A DNA stretch of 64,000 nt from Sambucus nigra (GCA_949130495.1 OX422207.1:368177868-368241867), one strand, 5' to 3'; positions 12,558-24,727 are shown, counted from the stretch's first letter. Notes: generated from the letters alone by a model not told the origin. Numbers and translations: made by a program.

Positions 12558-14181
12558 TCTAAAATCTGGAACCCCGGGTTTTAATAATTAGCACAATTAA
12601 AAATATTTAATTTCCTTTTAAATAAATGCGGAAGCGGATATAAGTGATGGTTCTACAAATAAACAAGGCAGAGTTTTAATTTCTTAAGAAACAAATTAAA
12701 ACATAATTCAAGTCCTAGAATATGCCTAAGTCATGATTATTCATGTAAACAAAGTTAGGCGAAACCAATTTTAGCAAATGACTTGAATAAACCAAATTTA
12801 CCCAATATTTAATTTAAGTCCCAAATGAAATATAGTGTGAGAATTAAACCGAATTTTATCTTGAATTAAACCTTAAGCATGGATTCTAAATTTTGTGCAA
12901 GATAAAAATAAACAATGTCACACTACACCGCGATGTACGAGGAAAAACCCACTAACGGGAAAAAAAACCTCGGGACGACCCTAGCCTCAAATCCATTAAA
13001 AACGGTATTACAAAATACAAGACAAAAGACTTACTTCCTAAACTCGAACCCTCTCAATCCGTGATGCTCCTTCTTGTATCAACCTCCAATTAGCGGATAA
13101 CCAACGGAGCTCCACCGTGGTCTCGGAATACACCGATGGGACTTTATATGGTCACCGTCACCCAAGCATGGAGCCTTTATCCTTGTGGGTAGAATCTCAA
13201 CAAAAGTCTTCTTTGTGATGGGGTGTAGAAGGAAACCCGAAACGTCTCTTGAATTTGGTAGAGAAAACCGGTGCCAAAAACTCCAAGCAATTGATATAAA
13301 TATAGAAACTTGGATAAATGATTATTGGGTGTAAACTAGAGTGTGTATGAATTTTTCATTGAAAATTAACACTCAAAACTTGAACATTTTCCTAAACTAA
13401 TTTTGCTCTCAAACTCTCTTTTGGAGATAAACAAATGTTGGAAAAGTTGTCTTGGAAAATGTGTTTCCCGCACATAATAAAGTATGAAAAAGGTTGGTTG
13501 AAAACCAAGTGGAGGAGCGGGGAAAAACTGCAAAAAACTGCCAAATAACTGTTCCCGCTGGAAGTTCGTTCGAACGAACGTGATTCTCGTTCGAACGAGA
13601 CTTCTAACTAGTGACCAGTCTGGGCTCGTTAGAAGTTCGTTAGATACCTCGTTAGAACGAATATTCGTTCGAACGACATATCGAACGACTGTCCAGTTAG
13701 GGTCGTTGGTAAAACTCGTTCGAACGAACCTGGTTCGAACGACAAAACTGGTTCGAACGAAACTGGTTCGAACGAAAAAACTCGTTCGAACGACATTTCT
13801 AACGAACGACCAGAAAGATTGAAAAATTCGATTTTGGCCCAGAAACTTTTATATACTTAATTTAAAGTTCTTAATTGATTCTTTCTGAAAATAAAATGCA
13901 GTATTTATTACACCTAACACCCAATACAAATTGTTCCAAGATCCTATATACATATAATTACATTCATACCTTGGGAGCATGGAACCTTAGTTGATGACGT
14001 AGAAACGAGGCACACAAACCGGCATTTTGATGAAGCTTTAAATTTTTTGCCGCTACGTCTTCAACATACACTTCATAGGCTTGAGAATATTACAATAAAT
14101 TACTAACCTATGAATAAATGTTTTTGTCCGGAATTGAGCCAAAACTATATATGGACTCATTTGGAAATTTGTGTCCTTACA
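12558..14181 (-). repeat. 5' LTR of element D
   Basis: Pairs with 7162-8818 over its full length. The right end GTGTCCTTACA is followed by TSD ATTTT. At the left end the terminal dinucleotide is changed: the 3' LTR has TGTAAAATC while this copy has TCTAAAATC, a single substitution in the inverted TG. It has one 33-base palindromic unit fewer than the other copy. Confidence 0.9.
13563..13811. repeat. TTCGAACGA palindrome array in D 5' LTR
   Basis: Same array as 8168-8451, shorter by one 33-base unit and with a few substitutions that break individual palindromes (for example ACTGGTTCGAACGA in place of ACTCGTTCGAACGA). Confidence 0.9.
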
Positions 14182-14186
14182 ATTTT

Positions 14187-16960
14187 GATAACCAAAATAT
14201 GAATTTTATTAGTTTGTGTATCCATTCCATTACTTGAATCATCAATCTATTACAAAATCCCGATCGGTAACCATGGACCAACCTTTTCCATCCACGAGTG
14301 GTGCACTTGGAGACAACTTCACTATGTCTCACTCAACATCAATACCCATGATCATTGCCCATGCATTTGCTCCAAAACTGTGCACTTCCTAGGAACTTTT
14401 TCATCTAGTAGAAATTAATGTCTTATCTATGAGTAAACCACTCTAGGAATTTGACTAAGTGAGACTCCAATCTACCTTATCAAAATTATGGGGTCCTCCC
14501 TTGTCAAGGGATATATTTTTACATGTGCCTCCAATGTGTTTCAGCTCACCTCGATTATGATAATTCTCATTAAAATACACCTATTGGACTATCTCCTTTT
14601 CTTAAACGAAGTTCAATCCATCATACCATTCCACTTTTTTTTGTAACTTCCCCAAAGACATACATTTAACACATTCATTTTCACACCCCTTATCCTGGAC
14701 GTTTTTTAGAATTCAACTATCTAGGGCGCCCATACACCCTATATCTCGTGCACCCTTGCATAATCATCACTAACGTCTCTTACGTAATATTCTTATCTCA
14801 AGATCATCCCCTCACTCTCGACGTGGCTATACAGTAAGGTTATACTCAGTTTCCCTACTAGTCATGACTTATTTCTCCTCGAGACTGCCCCATTTATGAT
14901 TTAGTGGTACAAAAGTTCCCCAATGCTTTATACACAACACTTACCGGCTCCACTGGCCGTATAAAGTATAAGAGCTCTCAGCTCAAAATGTTTACTCTAC
15001 ACGTTCAATGATTTAACTTTCAAAATTGGTGCATTAACATCCAATAACGTCTTTCCACTCTTGACGTTTATTATGGTTCATGCGTAGAACATCCTGCTAA
15101 TGAAACTTAAACAAATAACTCCTCTGATTCCCTATCACCTAGGATTTTTGGTCATCGAGTTATGTAGGACAAAAGCATATAAATTAGATACCCAAAATCC
15201 TATCCCCAGACATACAAGTCTAATCTTCCACTCCCACATCATCAAAGGATTCGTACGATACGTCGCTTTAACTATCACTAAGCATTCAACGATAAATCAA
15301 TAATGAGCTAAATCTCTTCACTTGACAGAAAACCCGATATACCTTGAATCAGATCTATAAAGTCCACACAAACTGGGATCAAATATAATGAGACAAATAT
15401 ACTCTCCTAAGTCTCCTTTATAATATAATATAGAGGGAAGCTCGACCAACTTCCAGGTGAGATATCATAAAACAACACATCTTACCCTAAAATAGCGAAC
15501 ACAATAGCCTTATTGTAACAACCCACCATCGCTCAAACAATCTCTAACCATTCCTTACCTAGGATAACATACAAATCAAATATCATCTCTCAAAATGAGA
15601 TAACCCACTAAAATATATCCTCTCAGTGTCCACACCCTCTCCCCTGTAGATGGAATAAAAGAGAACCCCGCTACTCAATGGTAACTATATGCAAGCTATA
15701 ATACTATTATTGATACCTCTACTAAAACCATTTCACGCTCGAATCTAGTTCTAACTAACTATTGTGACTCACTTTTGTCACATAAAACATACCCCGTTAA
15801 CCCTAGGATAAAATTCATGATTTCAATTTCCAAAAGCACTGGCAGTTCAAATGGCTCCTCGACATAACACTCTTATCTAAACTGAACCAAAAACTTCTAT
15901 AAGTATTGCCCTTATTGGGCATCCCTCTCATGTCCCCTAAATCGCTGTGGACAAGTTCAATACAAGTGACCGTAGTCTCCACACATTGGAGACCTCTCTG
16001 TATCATCCCCTTTTCTCTAGACCCACTGGCTATGTCGGGGTTGTCTTTTTCTCAAACCTGGTAGTCTTGGCCTCGATTTCTACTTGCATTATTCTTTTGG
16101 ATTTGATATCTCTTTGGAACACCCTACTGGCCTTGATTGTCCTGCTTGAATCTATCATCATTTGGTAGAAATTCCATTTATCTGAATCATTTAAATTGGT
16201 CCCCTACTGGGTATCCTCCTGTGGTGCCTCACTATCAACAATTAAATTCATTTTTATTCTGTTGACTAAACTCTCCAATATCGTAGCGCCCTTCTCATGG
16301 GAGAACTTTTATTTCCCTTGCAAAAATGCGGCATTGACAACATCACCATCAGTCGTCCAGTCTAGATTTTCCCTTCAATGCTGTCATATTATACCCTTGA
16401 GTCCATTATCAACTCAGAGACCCCCTCCTCGGGTAGTAAGTTCGCTAAACAAGCAAATTCTCCCTCTTGTTTGGCCACTGTATGGCCCTTCTGCAATAAG
16501 TACTAAAATTCCTTCACCTCTTTGTTAAGATAGCTGATGAAAGGATTTGCAGTCAGAACGCACCCCAAATCCCTCGATATTCCTGGTATCTCTCCTCGGA
16601 TGTGGTGACTGACTCCCATCACTATAATACTGCTCCTATGATCTAAAAATTGTGTCAAAAAATTTATTTTAATCATAAATGTCACTGCACTCCATTGTAC
16701 GTAACTTCCTTTTGATGATCCCCTTCCATGGTCCAATCATACTTCCACACTTCCCAAACTCTTGCGGATGGCCTTTAAAAAAAACCTCTTCGACTTTCTC
16801 CCTTACCGACTGTATTGGGTGAGTTTGAATATATGCCACCGCTTACTATGGTGGTACTTGGGGAAAAACTACTGCACCCTAAAATTTATCCCAATGTCAA
16901 CTGCCATCACTATAATAGCAGTGACTTCTATTGTAGTCACCATTCCCATAATCCTTTGTG
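14187..16960 (-). pseudogene. Decayed gag-pol middle of element A
   Basis: Internal sequence of gypsy element A between the D and C insertions. On the minus strand near 15943-15990 a CGDYGH-containing zinc-knuckle-like segment is readable, preceded in element orientation (16020-16200) by a Gln/Arg-rich stretch typical of gypsy gag and followed by the site where protease would be expected. Nothing longer than about 110 codons is open on any frame. The ORFs at 15815-16006 and 16503-16736 (minus) are pieces of this gag; 15100-15303 and 16196-16528 (plus) are chance frames. The stretch 14187-15500 should be protease/RT by position, but no catalytic motif could be read. Confidence 0.55.
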
Positions 16961-17947
16961 TGTAAGGACATTTTTCACATGTCCGAAATGTTTCATTTAT
17001 TTATGTCGTACGCCGCTACATTTGGCACGTCTCCTCACGATCTCACATGACGGCCTCTATCCGAATTCCGGGAATCAAGCATGCATTATCTCCACTAATA
17101 TGTCCCACATCTACCTCAATGACTTCACGTTCCAAGATTTTAGGGACTTAATGCAAGTGGTACGCAAGGGAAGTCAAAACAGTGAAAAAAAGGCACAATA
17201 GGAGAGTTCAAGGGCATTTTCGTAATTTCACATCCATAGTTCGGAGATCTGGTCAACTATAAAGTTTAAGATCTCTCCGCAACGAAGATACTGGAAAAAA
17301 CGGCACCTCAATCCGAGCTACGGTGAAGGAGTTATGACCTTTTGAAGATAGAGAAAATTCCTTAAAGAATGCTGTTTTTTTTGTACGCTGGATAGAATTT
17401 TAGAGTTTTAAAAACGTGGGACTCTTCATATTTTTTCCTATAAATACCAACTTCGGGGGAGTTGTTTTGCAAGACTTTAGGAGATGAATTTGAGAGTCCA
17501 AATACATCTAGTCTTCATATTTTTGAGTCTCAAGACTCATGTTTTGATTCACACATCATTGCCAAACCTTTGTGAATCCTTTTGCAACCCAAGAACACAA
17601 CTTTGGTTTGTTCAACCCTTGTGGAGGAGACTGTTCTTCTTCTTCATTGCAGCCCTACTGGAAAGGGATAATTCCAGCCGCGACTATAGAATCCGATACC
17701 CGAGGGTAATTCTTAGTCAACTTGTATTTTCATTGTAATCCGATTGTAAGCCGTTCTCTTACAAATTATAGTGAAAATAAATGGTTTTGCCCCTGAGGGG
17801 GATTTTTCCTTAATTGCATGTGTTTGAATGTTCTTGCGTAGATTATCAATTTATTCAATCACATACTGCTGCATGTTTAGGGTTTGTTTGGATTAAAAGG
17901 GTTTTATATATAATTTGATCATTTGAACGCGAGCACACACGTTCTCA
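16961..17947 (+). repeat. 5' LTR of element C
   Basis: Begins TGTAAGGACA and ends ACGTTCTCA. A TATA-like stretch in TTTTTTCCTATAAATACC at about 17430-17448 is a plausible promoter, followed by the probable R region. Pairs base for base with 24728-25714. The ORF at 17484-17738 is repeated in the other LTR (25257-25505) and has no known domain. Confidence 0.95.
17436..17448 (+). promoter_or_regulatory. Putative TATA box of element C
   Basis: CCTATAAATACC lies about 500 bases before the LTR end, within a region present in both LTRs (the second copy is near 25205). It has the sequence and spacing of a plant Pol II TATA box; transcription itself is not shown. Confidence 0.5.
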
Positions 17948-17950
17948 AAT

Positions 17951-17965
17951 TGGTATCAGAGCAGG
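17951..17965 (+). promoter_or_regulatory. Primer-binding site of element C
   Basis: TGGTATCAGAGCAGG stands three bases after the LTR end and is complementary to the 3' end of initiator tRNA-Met. Confidence 0.9.
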
Positions 17966-18062
17966 TTACGCTAATCTATCGCGTATTCCTTTTTTTTCCG
18001 CAAAATTTTTCTAAGATATCAATTTTCTGAAAAATTTGATTTTTGAAAAAGTGCGTGTTCAA

Positions 18063-19958
18063 ATGGAGAAGTCATATTATAAAATGCCTATTTTTGACGG
18101 GACAAATTATGCTTATTGGAAAGCCCGTATGAGGTCGGCTTTAAAAGCCATTGATGAACGTGTCTGGATTTTGGTTGAACGAGGGTGGACTCCTCCCACC
18201 GTGACTGTTGATAATGTGACCAACTTGAAACCTGACATTTCTTGGTCTGACGAAGAAATTAAATGGTCATCTTTTAATTCTAAGGGTCTAAGTGCTATTT
18301 CTGGGTCTATCGCACCTGATGAGTTCAAACGCATAATGACGTGTACCACGTCAAAAGAGGCATGGGATGTTTTACAACTCACCCATGAAGGAACTAATGC
18401 TGTGAAAGAGTCTAAGTTGCAAAACTTGACAACTCAATTTGAAACAATCACCATGCATGATTCTGAATGCTTTGATGAATTTTATGCTAGACTTTCTGAC
18501 ATTGTGAATACTAGTTTTAATCTTGGTGAACAAATTCCGAATGCTAGAGTTGTTAAAAAGATTCTTCGTTCTATGCCTAAGCGTTTTATCCCTAAAGTCA
18601 CTGTGCTAAATTCTATGGGTAATTTAAATACGCTAAAATTGGAAGAACTTGTAGGAGATTTGCAAACTTATGAAATTGATATGTTCCCTAAAAATGCTAA
18701 ATCTAAAGATAAGGGAATTGCTCTTAAAGCCCAAGAGAGAAGGAGTGAGGGGTCAGCTAGAAAGAGGGTAGAGTCATCTAGAAAGAGAGAGACTGACACG
18801 TCAGATTCTGAGTGCGATTTTAACTTAGATGATTTGGCTCTTTTCGCAAAAAATTTCAAGAGGATTCTCAAATTTAAGAAAAATGGCAATTTTAAAGATA
18901 AAAAGAAATTTGAGAAAAATAAGTTTGAAAAGAAAAATGAAAAAGTTTCCAAAAATCCTCCTCTGAAAGAAAGTGAGAGATGTTTTGAGTGTGATGGTAG
19001 GGGTCATAGAGCTTTTGAGTGTGCCAATCGTCTGAATAGAGAGAAAGGGAAAGCTGTCCTTAATGCTACCCTTAGTGACGACAGTGAGGTCGAGTCGGTG
19101 GATTCAGGAGATGAGTCACTGCATGGGTGTAACTTCACCGCATTCATGGCCAGCCAAGTGAGCACTCCTAGTTCTCCTCACGACGATGAGGATGATGCTT
19201 CACAGGGACACCTCGACAGTGAGATCGATGTGAGTGAGGGGGAGGATGATTCAAGTGAGAGCGAGCGTGATATTCAACGCGCCTACGCTGAGTTGTATTC
19301 TGAGTCTTTTAAAACTAAAAAGAGAAAGAAAGCGTTAGTTCTTAAGATCACCGGCTTAGAGGAAGACTTAAGAAAAGTGAGAGAAAGAGAGTCCTCCACC
19401 TGCACCGCACTGAGAGAGAGAGAATCTGCCTGTGTCGAGAAAGAGATCCTATTTAGAGAGAGAGAGAGTGTTTTAGAGAAAGAGAGAGGGGACTTGACTA
19501 AACAAGTGGCTAGTCTTATGAGTCAGCTCCATTCCTCCGTGGAGACTCAGAAGAAACTTGAAGCCCTTGTTGCCCAACTGACTCATGATCTTGAGAAAGC
19601 ACGGGAAGTCAAGGTACAAATCGAGGACAGATATGGGAAGATGGGAAAGATGCTCCTCGGCCCCGCTTTAGGTTTTGGTGATCGACAAGGAATTGGTTAT
19701 GATGGTGCCTCCACGTCCTAAATTGCACCTGGACTAGTTCCTGAGTTTACTACAACCCCTTATGGTCACCGTCAAAAACCTCGTAGGAGAGTTCGACTAA
19801 GAAAAGAAAACCAAGGTCCACCTTTGACTGCACTCTTTTGTACCTATTGCAAAAGAAAAGGACACCTTAGGGAGTTTTGCTATAGCATGGGTCGGACACG
19901 ACGTACTACTGCTCCACCACGTCATACTGATGAGTTTTCTAGTCTGAGAGCGAGTTGA
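18063..19958 (+). pseudogene. Sirevirus-type Gag of element C (TAA in frame)
   Basis: Gag precursor of the particle. The Met at 18063 (MEKSYYKMPIF) is a better start than 18036 because it opens the conserved FDGTNYAYWKARM block. The UBN2-type capsid domain spans about residues 10-210, and a Lys-rich stretch leads to the knuckle CFECDGRGHRAFEC (316-329 counted from 18036). An acidic region and a Glu/Arg-rich coiled coil follow. A TAA at 19719-19721 ends the 561-codon frame, but the same frame continues through a second knuckle CTYCKRKGHLREFC (19839-19880) to TGA at 19956. So the native gag was longer and the TAA is a lesion. Pol lies in another frame (+1) that opens after the TGA at 19945-19947. 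Whether the gag/pol frame change is an indel or a programmed shift cannot be told from one copy. Confidence 0.9.
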
Positions 19959-22900
19959 GTTCTTAGCTGCCACTTCTCAGAGTTTGATGGAAGAATTCAG
20001 ACGGATGTCTTTGCCGTTAGTGAATGCTTCTCACATTACAGCTAAAACCAACAACAACAAAGGCAAACAAAAGGTTACCACTGCTTGGGTACCGAAGAAA
20101 GATAAAAAGGCTTTTGTTGTTCATGTTGCTCTCAAAGCACATAATACCTCACAGTGGTATTTTGACAGTGGGTGCTCCAGACATATGACAGGTGATGCCT
20201 CATTTTTTACTACTCTTGAGGATTATCAAGATGGCAGAGTCACCTTTGGAGATGGGAGTAAGTCTTGCATTATAGGACGAGGTACTATCGAGTTACCTGG
20301 TTTTCTTAAGCTAGAAAATGTTTTGTACGTCAAAGGTTTAAAAGCAAACCTTCTCAGCATTAGCCAGCTGTGCGACACTAACTTTGCAGTAAAGTTTGAC
20401 CGGGATGCGTGTAAATTCTACAATCAAGCCGGTAAACTTTTTATGCAAGGGGTGAGGACCGAGGATAATTGCTATGGGACTGAGCCCACATCCTCACTTG
20501 TCTGCAACAGCGCCACGATCACTCCTATGGATCTGTGGCACCAACGTCTAGGTCACGTGAACGTTAGAGATCTCAATCGTTTATCTAAAAAGGACCTAGT
20601 ACGTGGCTTACCATCTCTGGGAAAGTCAACTTCGACCGTTTGTGGACCCTGTCAGTTGGGAAAACAAATTCGTAGTCCTCATAGGAAGTTACATTCCATT
20701 ACCACCTCTCGTGTTCTGGAGTTGACTCACATGGATCTTATGGGTCCCACTCGTACTGAGAGTCTAGGTGGTAAGATGTACATCCTCGTGATGGTAGATG
20801 ATTTCTCCAGATACTCCATTGTAGGTTTTCTGAGAGAGAAATCCGATGCTGTAGATTTCTTAACGACCAAGTGTCGTGTCCTACAAAATCAACACGGTGT
20901 CACTATTAACAGAATACGTAGTGACAACGGCACTGAATTCAAGGAAGCAAAGGTTGATTTGTACTGTGATAGCCTTGGGATCAAACATGAGTTTTCTGCT
21001 GTGAGAACTCCTCAGCAAAATGGTATTGTTGAGAGAAAGAATAGAATGATCCAAGAGATGGCTAGATCTATGCTTCTAGGTCGTAAAGTTTCTAGGAGAT
21101 TTTGGGCAGAGGTAGTGTCTACTGCATGCCACACGGTGAATAGGGTGTATCTGCGTCCACACACACTTCACACTCCTTATGAGTTGTGTACTAGCAAGAA
21201 GCCCAACCTGGCATATTTCCGTGTCTTTAGGAGTAAATGCTACATCCTACGGGATAAAGAGAAATTAGGAAAGTTTGACTCCCGAAGCGACGAGGGAATA
21301 TTTCTATGATATTCATCGAATAGCAGAGCGTACCGGGTTTTTAACCTGAAGAGCTCTAAGATTATGGAATCAATAAACATCACCGTGCAAGATGACGAAC
21401 CTCCGACGGTTATTGATCCTAACCTTCAGTGTGAGGATGAGGATTGTTCTGACAGTGATTTACCTGTTCCTCTCTCACACTCTGTGGACCCTACTCCTGT
21501 GTTAGGGGACACACCTGCTTGGGTTCGCAAGAGTCATGACCCTTCTGCCATTGTTGGTGATCCCACTCTAGGGGTCAAGACTCATGCTCAGCTAAAGAAC
21601 GTTGTTAGCCATCTTTGCTACACGTCCAAAGTCGAGCCCAGGAACCATAAAGAAGCACTCAAGGATGAACAATGGATATCTGCTATGCAGGATGAGTTGC
21701 TTCAGTTTAAAAAGAATGATGTATGGGAACTTGTCCCCCGACCTAGTGAGATTAATGTGATAGGTACCCGGTGGATTTTTAAGAACAAAATGGATGAAAA
21801 TGGTACCATAATCCGAAATAAGGATAGGTTGGTCGCTCAAGGCTACACACAGATAGAGGGTGTAGACTTTGGGGAGACATTTGCTCCTGTTGCGAGGCTT
21901 GAGTCCGTTCGTCTTCTGCTCGCCACCGCATGTCATCTGCGCTTCAAGGTGTATCAAATGGATGTCAAGAGTGCCTTTTTGAATGGCATTCTACAGGAGG
22001 AGGTTTATGTGGAACAACCAAAAGGGTTTGAAGACCCTCAGCACCCTGAGCACGTCTACTATCTGAGGAAAGCCTTGTATGGTTTGAAGCAAGCACCCCG
22101 TGCTTGGTACGAGAGGCTTACTTCTTATCTCTTAGCTCGTGGCTTCAAGAGAGGGGGAGTAGATATGACGTTGTTTGTCAGGAGAGATGACGGTGCTATT
22201 TTGGTTGCCCAGGTCTATGTGGACGACATAGTCTTTGGATCCACATGCTCCCAGCATGCTCACCACTTTGAGGAGGAGATGAAAAGTGAGTTTGAGATGA
22301 GCATGGTTGGTGAGCTTACATTCTTCCTTGGTCTCCAGGTTCGTCAGCTAGAGGATGGGATGTTCATCTCCCAATCCAAGTATGCTAGAGACCTAGTGAA
22401 GAAATTTGGTTTAGACTCCGCTAAGCATGCACGTACACCTATGAGTACCACTACCAAGCTTAGTAAGGACACTTCAGGAAAGGACGTAGAGCAAACCTTA
22501 TATCGGAGTATGATAGGTAGTCTCCTCTACTTGACTGCCAGTCGTCCCGACATCGCCTTTAGTGTTGGAGTCTGTGCGCGTTATCAGGCATCCCCAAAAG
22601 AGTCACATTTACTTGCTTTAAAACGTATTATTAAATACGTAAGTGGGACTCTCTCATACGGGATTTGGTATTCCTTTGATACAGATGACCGTCTGTCCGC
22701 TTACTCGAATGACGATTGGGCTGGGGATGTAGATGGATGTAGGAGCACTTCTGGTGGGTGTTTCTATTTTGGTTATGCTCTTGTCTCCTGGCTGAGCAAG
22801 AAGCAAAATTCCATCTCTTTGTCCACTGCGGAGGCTGAGTACATAGCCGCCGGGAGTTGTTGCACACAACTCTTGTGGATGAAGCAAATGCTGGAGGATT

Positions 22901-23160
22901 ATGGGATATCACAGTACACCATGACCATTTCCTGTGATAACACGAGCGCGATACACATATCCCGCAATCCAGTTCAGCATTCGCGCACAAAACACATTAG
23001 GATACGTGAGCACTTTATTCGTCAGTTAGTTGAAGAGAAAGTCGTATTCCTGAGTTTTGTTCCTACCGACCGTCAGTTAGCCGATACTTTCACGAAACCT
23101 TTAGATGCCCTTAGATTTGAGAGTCTTAGGAAATCTTTAGGGATTTGCACAGTTGACTGA
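19948..23160 (+). pseudogene. Copia Pol of element C: protease, integrase, RT, RNase H (one TGA)
   Basis: Polyprotein in a single frame. From the Met at 19984: aspartic protease with WYFDSGCSRHMTGD (DSG at 61-63); integrase zinc domain WHQRLGHVN...CGPCQLGK; integrase core with HMDLMGP, RSDNGTEF and QQNGIVERKNR supplying D, D and E. A TGA at 21307-21309 then breaks the frame in the segment just before KIMESINI. It reopens at once in the same frame with RT ([23 protein letters not shown], catalytic YVDDI) and RNase H ([35 protein letters not shown]), ending at 23160. The domain order is copia and the sequence is of Sirevirus type. All catalytic residues I can check are present, so the single stop is the main defect. 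Minus-strand ORFs at 21592-21957 and 22631-22990 are shadows. Confidence 0.95.
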
Positions 23161-24727
23161 GGGGTTGGTCTATGTCTAGAATAGGATGCTTCTTCATGTT
23201 CATATCATATGCTTCCTATTGGTAGTCTGTTTTATATGTACCATTACTTTGTTGTACAGCTTTGTTTTATTGCTTTTTCTTTTTATATTTCTTTTGAAAA
23301 AAATACAAAAAGATTTTCCTTTAAGAAAAATTTTGAGAAAAGCACAAAAAGATTTTATTTCTTTTTTTTCCAAATTTTTGAAAAAATCCAAAAAGATTTT
23401 TGTATTTTGCTTCTTTTATGGATGAGCATGTAAGATAGCCAAGTCACAACTTCATTCCATTTATCCATGTGACTGTTTGATAGAGATTTGAGAGGCTACA
23501 TCATTTCATCCATGTGCTTTACATTGATTGGAGTCTTAGAGATGTAATTAGTGATATCTTCCTACATGTTTGACTCCTATATCCTTTATTGCACACATGC
23601 ACGGCTATATTTGATTATTTCACTTGTCTATCTCATGTTGGCTTGTGTGTTTTCATCTCAATCATGTCTATACAATGTACAATATGCGATAAAACTTGAC
23701 AAGATTGGAATGCATGTAAAAACCGTTTTGGTGAGACTGTGTGTTTTTGTATAACGGGGATGGGCTGCGAAAGGTAATCATCTATCCTTTGCGCAAAATC
23801 CACCGTTAAAAAGGACCTAAAAATTGGAGGAATTTTAATATCCGAGGTCCAAAGAGGTTAAAAGAGCCCGAAAAAATTTAAAGGCAATAAAAAGCAATTC
23901 ATGCCAAATATGGGCCACTTAGGTTTCACCATCAATTCTCCAAAGTTTGAGAATTTAGAATGCCTCTATTCAATACAATATCTGAGGGAGTTTGGTTGGA
24001 GAATCTAAACGGGTTTGCACTTCCTTGAAAGTCCTGAAAAAGCATAAAATCATTTTGGACGTTATTGGTGTGAAAATCATTTTGAGCTTTAATTTGTTGA
24101 TTTGATTGAGTCAATATCTTATATTGTCACTCTTTTACACCAAAGGAAGCATTTGAGTTCATTCGCTAGGAATATCCAATATTCATCGTGCACATATGTC
24201 ATGTTTGTATGCATTGATTTTCCTATCGAATTTGATCACACCGCTTCATTTACGCTATCATTGACTTGGTTGCTTTCTGTTTATTCATGGTGTGTTTTTA
24301 TCCTAGTGACACCCCGTACTTGCTTATTTGATTTATTTCTCTAATTTGTCCATTTGGGGACATCATAAAAAGGGGGAGAAAGAATTATCATATTATGGGG
24401 GAGTTTGAATTCTGGGGGAGTTTTTGAGATGTTGCTTATATTTTTATCATATATTGATATCCATGTTATCTCATTTCAAACTCGATATGTCACGTGGTAT
24501 TTGCTTTGTCTCATGTGTGTAGGTATGAAGATTGCAGATCTATATGTTGCACACCCTGATGAGAAAAGTTTTGAGATTCTTGAAGAATTAAAGAACAAAC
24601 GATGAAGACTATTCATTTGTACCTTTTCCAGTTTTGGGTTCATGGGAGGGTAGATTTGTATAGGCAATTTCATATTTGATAATTCGGATTTTTTATGTAT
24701 GTACCGGCATAGACATAGGGGGAGATT
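23161..24727 (+). other. 3' noncoding region of element C with repeated PPT boxes
   Basis: A 1.57 kb AT-rich stretch after pol. It contains a repeated AAAAAGATTTT motif (23285-23400), the hairpin at 23768-23793 and a run of GGGGGAG boxes at about 24371, 24398, 24413 and 24717, the last one being the PPT at the 3' LTR. The short frame 24405-24605 encodes no recognised domain. Long 3' regions with several PPT-like boxes are typical of Sireviruses, some of which place an env-like ORF here; none is seen. Confidence 0.75.
23768..23793 (+). other. Hairpin shared by C and D 3' regions
   Basis: CGAAAGG, a loop of about 10 bases, then CCTTTGCG, followed within 10 bases by CCACCGTT and then GGACCTAAA. 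This matches the D arrangement at 9835-9860 in sequence, order and spacing. Confidence 0.65.

Larger units (their letters stand above)
7162..14181 (-). mobile_element. Element D: gag-only copia (Sirevirus-like) retrotransposon
   Basis: A structurally complete minus-strand element of 7.0 kb with a perfect TSD ATTTT (7157-7161 and 14182-14186), two LTRs (1657 and 1624 bases), a tRNA-Met PBS (TGGTATCAGAGCCA on the minus strand), a PPT and a Sirevirus-type gag. Between gag (ending 10552) and the PPT there are only 1.7 kb of noncoding sequence, and no protease, integrase, RT or RNase H frame is seen on either strand. The LTRs differ at roughly 20 sites by eye plus one 33-base repeat unit, so it is young. 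It would need pol supplied by another element. Several CTCCCCCT boxes (minus-strand AGGGGGAG) upstream of the 3' LTR are a known trait of Sireviruses. Confidence 0.9.

Noticed and set aside
17484..17738. 84-codon ORF found twice (also 25257-25505)
   Set aside because: The duplication is simply the two LTRs of element C; it overlaps the LTR transcript start region and shows no domain.
18113..19007. Minus-strand ORFs opposite the C gag
   Set aside because: Shadows of a recognised gag frame, no domain.
21592..22990. Minus-strand ORFs of 77-121 codons
   Set aside because: Antisense to RT and RNase H of element C.
23186..23433. Overlapping Phe/Lys-rich ORFs after pol of C
   Set aside because: They translate a repeated AAAAAGATTTT stretch in the noncoding region; no env-like features beyond hydrophobic low complexity.
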